Positions 56,274 through 64,000 of a stretch of 64,000 nt of DNA are shown in pieces. The position numbers and the translations under genes were made by a program. The DNA is taken from contig NW_024468513.1 in NCBI RefSeq assembly GCF_001632365.1, forward strand, positions 584,668-648,667, written 5' to 3'. Position 1 is the stretch's first letter. The number at the start of each line of letters is the position of its first letter. The DNA comes from Laetiporus sulphureus 93-53. Taxonomy: Eukaryota > Basidiomycota > Agaricomycetes > Polyporales > Laetiporaceae. The notes beneath the pieces were generated by a model. That model ran no database searches. It was not told where the DNA came from and worked only from the letters and a program-made list of their open reading frames with translations.

Positions 56274-59200
56274 TGCCATCCTTTCCTGCGAAAGTCAATC
56301 GTAGACTCTCCGCTGCGAGCACCTGTAACAGGTATTGCAGTGGAACAGATTTTCCTCCCCAGCCAGCACTTGGTTCATAACCTGGTATCCTTATACCCGC
56401 GCGGATTTGAAGAAGTTGTCTTGGTATTGAGTTCCTCGCTCATGACAAGGCACTCTTCTTAGAAGACAGATAACTGATAGCACAGCTCATACGATAATTC
56501 TTTGGTGATTTGGAACCCATAATGACGGCTGTGAAATGCTGTTGAACTGCTCGTCACGATGGTACGCTCTCAGCGGAATCGCTTGGGCGTGTGTTGTTGG
56601 AGCAACGTGTGGAAATTCACTATGACGAATGTACATCATATCCTTGACAAGCCTGATGCTAGTGACTCTGACGATAGAGTCCCATTTACATCCATGCCGA
56701 TCACGCAGGCTTATAGTATGATCTTGAGACGATACTAATGCTGTTGAACGTCGCGACAGTCTCATATTCGCATTATTGATGGAAACTGGCTTTGAATATC
56801 GCCTTTATTCTGCCTTATATTCTAATACATGCCCGTTCATGTCCATGAGTCCAATCCGATAGCAATACAAAAGAATGTGAATCAAATGCTGAACGACTCT
56901 CTCGGGATGTGCTCACCGTCATCCATTTACTGCATCACCACAGGCAATGGCCACTCTCCGCCTGACTTCAATCTTGAGTCTTGCATTCTTGAAAAATAAA
57001 AAAGAGGGATAAGTATGGTGAGTTCACCGAACAGTTCATTCATCATTTGCTTACAGTTATCCGGTCATCATATCGTTAGTGGCAACGGCCACTCTTTGCC
57101 CACCTCGGCTGTTCGTCTTGCGATCATCTTGAGGTAGTGCGCTCTGAATCGTGATGCCGACACACCACGTTGAACGAGCAATCATAGAGGGACATTCAAG
57201 GTCAGTATGAGCCGAGCGTGATTGACCAATCAAGGGACCAGATCACCAACTTTGAGGCGCGTCTTGTACTCAACTAGGTGTTATCCGAAGTATCTCGAGG
57301 GATCGCAGGTCTAAAAGTGATCCAACAAACATCGCGGTAAGCTATGCATTACGGCCCTCTACGCTGAAAATAGACTCACCGGCTACGAGAGCTCGTTCTC
57401 ACGCCTGTCTGGCTTGAGATGTTCGCAACGCTGAACTCCCCAATATGTAGATAGCGATCAAAAGACCATCTCATCCGACGGTGTGCCGCGGTTTCGTGAG
57501 AACACTCTAGCCTTGCACATGCGATATGCGCGCTCTCAGACTTGAGCACAGCGAGTACGGCGGAGGAAAATGGTCATAAGACTCCTGGACCCGAGAAACA
57601 AGGGAGACGAGACCATGGATTCTCGCATTGTTGAATCTCACGGGGCGACAGATGCAATCAGGATTCCTTCTACATAGCATGTGCACTTTCACGGCTCATA
57701 TTTCGGAAGAGAGGGATAGTTCATGGATAGTAGAGAACCAACGAGATGATGGCGAGCCATGCAGGTCATCGCGCGGGCGTGAGAGTTGTCGTTGTTTTCA
57801 AAGTTCGGGAGTTTGACGTTGGGCATGTGTGAGGGACAAAGGAGAGGCACCGTGCTATGGTAACATCTCAACAATCAGAAGGCATCGTCGACGTGGAAGG
57901 GGAATAGATACGTAGTAAATTGGGCATTGTGAACGGGATGTGGACGTCCAGGGACGTCCGCGAGCGATGTGCGATCTTGAGCGCAACCTCGCGTGGCTTT
58001 CTCGCGCTTGACCTAACTTGGACAAGCGCGGCGACCTCCGCAACCCTCACCCCGCCTTCAGATGTCTCCTCGCTGCCCGGGGCTTCTTTTGCTTTGTCTC
58101 GAATATTGTCTAAGCATCTCCAGAAACTGGATTTACAATGTTTGCATTATCCATGATTTTCTCTCTGCTGTATCTGTAGCTGCCGAGCTCGTCGAATTCT
58201 GCCGGCGGACTTTACGGTTCAAATTTTCTAGGAGCGTGTCCGACGACTCTTCCGCTCCCTTTGAGGATTTCCGGACATGGGGCTCTGCTGTTGTATGAGC
58301 GAAAAATAGCGTGGTGAAGAAACATTCTTTGCGGGGGAGGCGGTTGCTTCAAGGAACATGGCTGTTGATCGCATGCGCAACGGTGCACGCTGTTCGCTTT
58401 GTCAACCTCGCTGACGTTGGAAGAGAACATCCCCATGCTTCTTTTGCCGTCCTGGATGTTCTCTGCACATTGCGGAACGTGAATGGTGGGCGACATCGTC
58501 GTGCACCGACGGGATTAATGAAGGTACGCCCAATACATCGTGCATCATTGTTTCGCTTTTGCTATGCATGCCATTGGTCTTCTCTCCAAAGAGCGACGTA
58601 AGCCGCTGATATACTCTGTGCCCGGACGCACGGCCGCTAGAAATGGTGTTTCGTTTGTTCTGGATTGCACTGCATGTCCTCCATATGCAATGCCTCTGGC
58701 ACTCGTGATGTTTCGACGTATCTGTTGCATTGAAACCTATTTCTTGTGCCATGGCTTTGCAAGGTCGGAAACGTTTCTTGACAGCCTTCTTTTCGTCGAG
58801 TGGTGCTCCATTTGATGTGGCGCGCAGACCCTCCGTGCTTTGCTCTCACATCCTGTCATCATATATATCGACATGCCTTGACATTGGGAGATAAATCGTG
58901 CCGTTGCATATTGTGTCCATGGAGAGGGCCACTCGCTGATGGGCGTCTTGGTACTGGCGCGCCTTGTGACGTGACTTCGTGACAGTCACAGCTGTGTCGG
59001 TGATTGTTGTCGCTGTCCCGCGGCGCGGCGGAGAGCAGTGATTGAAGCACATTTAATGGTCTCTGAAGCAGATACGGCATCAGTCCAATAAGTGATGGAA
59101 AGCTCACGACAGTGTATGTTGTTCTCAATCGGTGCTGTGTGATCCCGAAGTGATTTCAGAGGCCGTTAAGCTTTAAGCTTTTATGGTTTGACAATCCTTC

Positions 59201-62200
59201 TACAGTACGCTACGAGGGACGTTCGTTCGCATACCATATGCCGATGGTGCCCTCAGAGTGGGTTGTGCTGTACCAGGGTTTGTTCCAGAGACTGTAGAGA
59301 CGTGTCACCGCGGCTTACAGGATATTCATTCTTCATCAATGACAATCATGTTACGTGAACTTCTTCTACCTTCACAGCCCTAATGGCTCATCTCGTATAG
59401 CCTGGTGTGCAGTTGATGCTCTTGTTCATTCTGTTACATTCCGAGGCAAGAGACAGGTAGAGAGAGGGGTAGGACCGCTATGCATTGTTCTTGGAAGCGT
59501 TTATGGGAGGATCGCGGAGGTAAACCGAGAGCAGCGCGTCGCGGCCACGGGATTTGAATATATCGTTTCAACGGGTTCATCCTACCCAAATGTAGGCCGT
59601 CTTCGCCGCTTCACGCGATTTTCTGCAGCCGACCGGTTGGTGCGCAATAAAATGGACCCCCTTCGAGGCTGACGATGCTTTCTCTCTCATTCTCCCCAAT
59701 TGTGCTACTCACAACCCGCTAGGTGAACTCCCCGTATCGTGCTGAGGCGTGAGTCGTCGCGCAACGGTACATCGCGTTCGAGCGGATATCCCGAGTTGCT
59801 TTCTTGCTACGTTCCTTCGATGATGATGCCCGACTCAGCTAGTTCTTTTCTACGGCTGCCCAGCTACCGTTCAAGCTACCGACATAGGTATCACCCTTAC
59901 TCAATGTCAAGACGCTCGCGCCTTCTCAGAGTACGTCCCGCTGCTCTGCCACCACGCAGCAATTAATGAAAGCTGTCTGTAGGCTCAGGCCGATCTCCAG
60001 GAGGGTAGCAGGTATGCATTGGGTGATCCTCCAGCAGTGGTTTTGGTGAGTTTAGATCGAAAATAAAAGGAGCTGAGATGGATTGACGGCCGGTTGCCAG
60101 GGCCCTATCCGCGGTGCTGGAGAAGGTCCCGATGACGATGTCTTGCCCTTGGATTTGGATGCTACGTGCGGACCTGAAATTGACCTGATGGAACGCCGGG
60201 ACAGGTCCACAATCGTCTCGCCGCGAAAGCTTATCGCGGTCGTGATTGATGTGAGCCTCTGTTTCGTCTTCTTGCGCCTTGTGCAGCCCTTTGAACACCT
60301 TCAACACAGTCTATTGTGCTTGCGGTCGAACAGATGGCCCAGATGGCCCAACAGACACGCGCTGTCGTAAGCTGGATATGGGGCTCCAGACTTGCGCTCA
60401 TCGAGTAAGCGTGCTGTCGCTCGGCGCGGCTTGGAAGGGGCTGGTCTAAACGCCGCCGTTCGACTGATTGCAATCCGATCACTCCCACTATCATTCTCTT
60501 CGCGCACGTCGTGCTTCGTAGCTTGGTTCCTTGTATTGACAACTCCAAAACGCAGCAGAATGCTGCTGTTGTGTAAGATCGCCGTCTGCTGACATATCTT
60601 CACTTGCTTTCATTCATTTTCTTCTTTAGTCTTCATGACCGGTACGTTGGTTCTGATACGATTTGCTCGTCGCATTGTGCAAATTCGTTCTGTATAGCGT
60701 TGTAGCTCTTGTTCGGTCTATCCATCCTGATCGTAACGTGCGCATTGGGCTTGAACTTCGCGTCCTCCGCTTCGGACCTCTTCCCTTTTGCATGTCTGCC
60801 ATTATGGTGGTGATTCCTGCTGTGTTTCTTTGCGTGCTGATGCCAGAGTGTCGATCTCTTCGTTCACTCAATCACACATCTTGAGCTTCACGCAGTTATT
60901 TCAGTGCATTGAAAGCAACTAATCTTGCACTTGCTCATGGGATCGAGTAGAGTCGGATGAGTTCTTGTCCTTCTCGTTCCAATGCAGACTCCCATATTAT
61001 CTTCTCATTTCAAAAGCAAGTGATGTATATGTCTGTCGTCGAATTATTTCTGTATATACTGGAACAGCGGATGACACTCCACGCCACTGAAAGTCCAACT
61101 TGAAGGATGGCAGCCATCGCACAGAATGCATTCCACTGTGATCGACTGGTAAGTTGCACTAAGCACGGTCTTCGCTGCCATAAATTAGTATGGCAACTCA
61201 CATTTCAACTACTCCTCGCTGGAGATACGCCATTCACGCCGCCTCGTGCAAGACAGAGAGCCGGCGGTAGGGCCAAACATGCCGCACTGTGTCTTCGAGT
61301 GTCCTTCGAGTGGCACACGCCTAGCCACGCAAGAAGTAGCGACCTGCTAGCCGAGAGAAGTTCAGGAAGCAGAAGAGCCGGACACTGCCGTTATTCCTGC
61401 CGCGCGAGAGAGCAACTGGAGATCGCAGCAAAATTGGCATTGGATGTAGTCTGAGCAAATTGAGGACAAGCAAGAATGTTGAGGAATATACGGCAATAAA
61501 GCCACCGGGTCGGTCTGGTGAAGAGCCCTCTGCGCATCGCGGGAGAAAGATAGGCGCTCGCAAATTCGAGCAACCCGGCACCCGGGAGTCGAACGCGACG
61601 CGTTGACGCACGTGACTGAATTGATAGAGTCACGAGATCACATACTAGAACAGATCGGACTCAGGCTTCATGCAGTAGCACTCCTGTAAGAAACTAATTG
61701 CCACTCTGATATTACATCTTATTATGACTGCAAGCAGTATGGGCGGAGGGCATGCTGTTCAGTGTTGAGAAAAGAAATTGAGAGATGCTTAACCGTGTAC
61801 CCAAATTTCGGGTAAATGGGCCACATCTCGAGATTGTCGGAGTGTCAACAGTGGTTCTGGCCCGGCGGCAACTGCGAGCGGAATGTGAATTTCAATGAAC
61901 AACGGTTGCGCCACCACGTGACAAACGCGAACACGAGGCTGACCGTGGCTCTGCGTCTCAGATCTCGACTCTCGAGCTATAAAGCATCGAATCCCTCGTG
62001 CCTATCGCCCTCATCTCCTCCACCATCATCTGTGCCTCCCTCGACGCGTCACGCTCCACTTGTCATCGACCTCCTGACTTTCGTTCATGATCTTTGCTTC
62101 TAGTCTTCGACAGTTGCAAGATCGAAGCGTCGACGCGTTCAGGTTTCGAATACTCTTCATTCGTTCCCAATGCATCTCGCCCCCAATGCATCTCGCCTAT

Positions 62201-62870
62201 ACCGACGTTCGACTGTCTTGCGTCCTTTGCGCGCCACAAGCTGGAATCCAAGCATTGGCCAGGTTGAAACTGTATTATTCCTGGGCAATAGCCGATCAAG
62301 ACGTAGTAGAGGGCGCACTGTGGCGCCGCGTTTTACGGGCTCCGTTGTCTGCCTTCGCCGATCTAGGCTTGTTATTTTTTTTTCGCTCGTTGATATATGC
62401 GTGACTCACGGTCCTCATCGACGTCGGCCGTGATGAAATGACGCTCGTTTGCTTATCCGGTGCTTACAGCTTAAGCTGAGTGTCAGCGTTATGTGGATCT
62501 ATGGAGCCAATCTTGGTGAATATCTTATGCGGCGACCTGGCCTGGCTCTAGCGATGTCCCCAACTACTCCGGCACATGTCCTTAATGCTCGACTGGAAGC
62601 GTCATGGACAGCTATCCTCAATGGAGGTCTGGAGTCCTCTTCGATTTAGGGTTTATCATCCGCAGATTCGATAGATCAACGTGGTGCGCTGTTGACTCTT
62701 TCCCACGTGTGGTCATCCTCTAAGCCTGGCTTGAATACGCAAGTATGACAGTCGCACGAGTGCAAACGTCCTCACAGCCTCTGGCGCCAGCTATGGTGGT
62801 GACTCCCTGCACGAAAGTCTCAATTGTGCGAATAAAATTGGACTGCAACGCTGGCCGACTCTGGCGATGT
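56274..62870. other. 6.6-kb gene-poor region
   Basis: No open frame here has a recognisable product, a convincing leader, or a partner exon. The longest frames (58402-58752 minus, 59963-60307 minus, 59355-59672 plus, 61107-61454 plus) are about 100-116 codons, with composition typical of chance. From ~58.3 to 60.9 kb the plus strand is noticeably T/C-rich. No tRNA, rRNA, inverted terminal repeat or reverse-transcriptase motif was recognised. It may hold untranslated transcripts or decayed elements that only a homology search would show. Confidence 0.45.
61978..62060 (+). promoter_or_regulatory. Possible core promoter: TATA box with C/T-rich stretch
   Basis: TATAAA at 61978-61983 is followed by a run of C/T-rich sequence (CCCTCATCTCCTCCACCATC) over the next ~70 nt, the arrangement found at strongly expressed fungal genes. 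No convincing coding sequence follows, so it could drive an untranslated RNA or be chance. Confidence 0.25.
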
Positions 62871-62929
62871 TGACAGAATAACCTTCGGTTTACCCGCGGA
62901 CGAGGCGTTGCAGGCGCAAGATAAGGATA

Positions 62930-63780
62930 GTGGGAGGAGGACAAGGCACAAGACGGCAAGCTGAAGACCCACGTTGCATGATCTCGGCCGGCCAGATTTC
63001 AAGACGCCACGGCAAGGCTTGACATAGCGAGATTGAAACGCAAGAGACAGAACGGGAAGCGGAGGGCCGGATCCAAAGTTCAATCCGCAAAAGTCAAAAC
63101 AGCGAAAGTTCAGTATTTAGGATGCAAGATGAGATGCGCAAGACAAGATTCAGGACACAAGATGAGAGGTGAAAGGCCAGTTTCCGGAGCACAATCGTTA
63201 ATGCCAAAGGGGCACAATAGCAAAATATAAGAACCAAGACAAAGACGGCAGGGATGGACGCACATGATGGTCAAAAACCAAAATAGGAAGGTAAAGAATC
63301 AAGGCTCAAGACGGCAAGCATGAATGTAGGCGACAATAAGGCTGCAGGAAGAGCGCAAGCGGGTATGCGCAAGATGGACAAGACCGAAGGTTGCAGTATA
63401 CAAGGCGGCAAAGGTCAAGCGGCAAGGTCCAGGGCGCAAGACAGGCAAGTCGCGCAAGGGAAGGGGAGGAGGGTGAGATGCAATGTATCAAATGTCAAAG
63501 ACAGCAAGGTCGAGGACACAAGATGAGGAGATTCAGGACGCAAAGTTTCAAGGTTTTAGGCGCAACAGGAGGGAATAGTCACACTCAAGACGTGCCAAGG
63601 CGCAAGAGGAAAATGGTGCGAGTGATCGCAATGACAAAATTCAGGTTCAAGGCGGCAATGCTAAACACGACAAGGCGGGACGGAGAGGCCCAAATCCGAG
63701 ATTGAAAATCGAAAGGCTCTAGGGGAAAGAAACATGACAACTAAGGTCCAAGGGGCAAATCGGAAAACTTAAAGTGCGAA
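62930..63780 (+). repeat. Purine-rich degenerate direct repeat
   Basis: About 850 nt in which short G/A-rich units recur in one orientation with irregular spacing. The core resembles CAAGRCGGCAAG: seen near 62949, 63307, 63401, 63437, 63497, 63646 and 63670. A second unit, AGGACACAAGATGAG, occurs at about 63151 and 63513, and ATTCAGGAC precedes or follows it twice. Copies are imperfect, so this is an old or decaying minisatellite, not a fresh tandem array. The open frames across it (63033-63230, 63391-63705) are products of the repetitive composition. Confidence 0.55.
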
Positions 63781-64000
63781 GTGGAAGAAGGTGCACAGAC
63801 GGAAGATGCGAAAGAACGTCTCATGGCCGTGGGAGCAAGATCCAGGTCCAGGATACAGAACGAAGTTGGGGAGACCCAAGGTGCACGAAGGTGTTCATGA
63901 TATACGCTGAGGCGAAGAACTAGGGGTCCAGTGAGAAGTGTATCCGTGGGAACGCTGAGTTTCAACATACCGCCGCCACCGCCACAACGCGACCACGCGA

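Noticed and set aside
61560..61620. tRNA-like T-arm (GTTCGACTCCCG on the minus strand)
   Set aside because: The five-base stem does not pair and no anticodon or acceptor arm can be drawn.
63033..63705. Open frames rich in Lys/Arg/Gln at the right edge
   Set aside because: Product of the purine-rich repeat composition, not of a gene.

Overview
The window reads as nuclear DNA of a filamentous basidiomycete, most likely an Agaricomycete. Coding regions are split by many 47-65 nt GT-AG introns, genes are packed on both strands with short spacers, start codons sit behind C/T-rich leaders, and several proteins (the signal-peptide/beta-sandwich/TM protein, the Ser/Pro-rich 720-aa protein, the FBXO31-like F-box protein) look like agaricomycete families. 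All gene models were spliced by hand. A model was accepted when donor, acceptor, phase and total length (divisible by three) agreed; product names come from recognising protein families by eye, not from a search.

Layout. 0.5-3.8 kb: SEY1, an ER-fusion GTPase. 3.9-5.9 kb: two convergent candidate genes with no recognised family. 6.5-9.8 kb: a BRO1-domain PalC protein and an FBXO31-like F-box protein, divergent. 10.3-14.6 kb: a single-pass membrane protein with unusually long introns. 17.1-18.0 kb: a membrane-anchored glutaredoxin. 18.3-23.4 kb: a tandem array of MetX-like alpha/beta hydrolases, two intact and one decayed. 23.9-36.6 kb: conserved housekeeping genes: RPS23, CDS1 (CDP-diacylglycerol synthase), TOP1, a complex I B12-type subunit, ILV1 (threonine deaminase) and a CTI6-like PHD protein. 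37.0-45.3 kb: VPS8 and COG2, two membrane-tethering subunits, convergent with 75 nt between stop codons. 46.3-52.6 kb: a basidiomycete Ser/Pro-rich protein, CHZ1 (H2A.Z chaperone), a small candidate gene and a HAC1/XBP1-type bZIP factor. 54.0-56.3 kb: a Mg-chelatase-like AAA+ protein. 56.3-64 kb: no gene I can support; its last kilobase is a purine-rich degenerate repeat.

Several genes serve the secretory pathway (SEY1 for ER shape, COG2 for Golgi tethering, VPS8 for endosomal CORVET, HAC1 for ER stress, CDS1 for phospholipid precursors, a membrane-anchored glutaredoxin). The order gives no sign of an operon-like or biosynthetic cluster, so this is probably ordinary co-location.

Most worth checking: (1) the HAC1 gene, where bZIP and C-terminal halves lie in different frames and the junction carries Ire1-type CNG motifs, pointing to an unconventional mRNA intron; (2) the hydrolase array with a third copy that lost its catalytic His; (3) the cluster of 295-498 nt introns in the membrane-protein gene; (4) the purine-rich repeat at the right edge; (5) unrecognised spliced genes at 3.9-5.9 kb and 49.9-50.5 kb.
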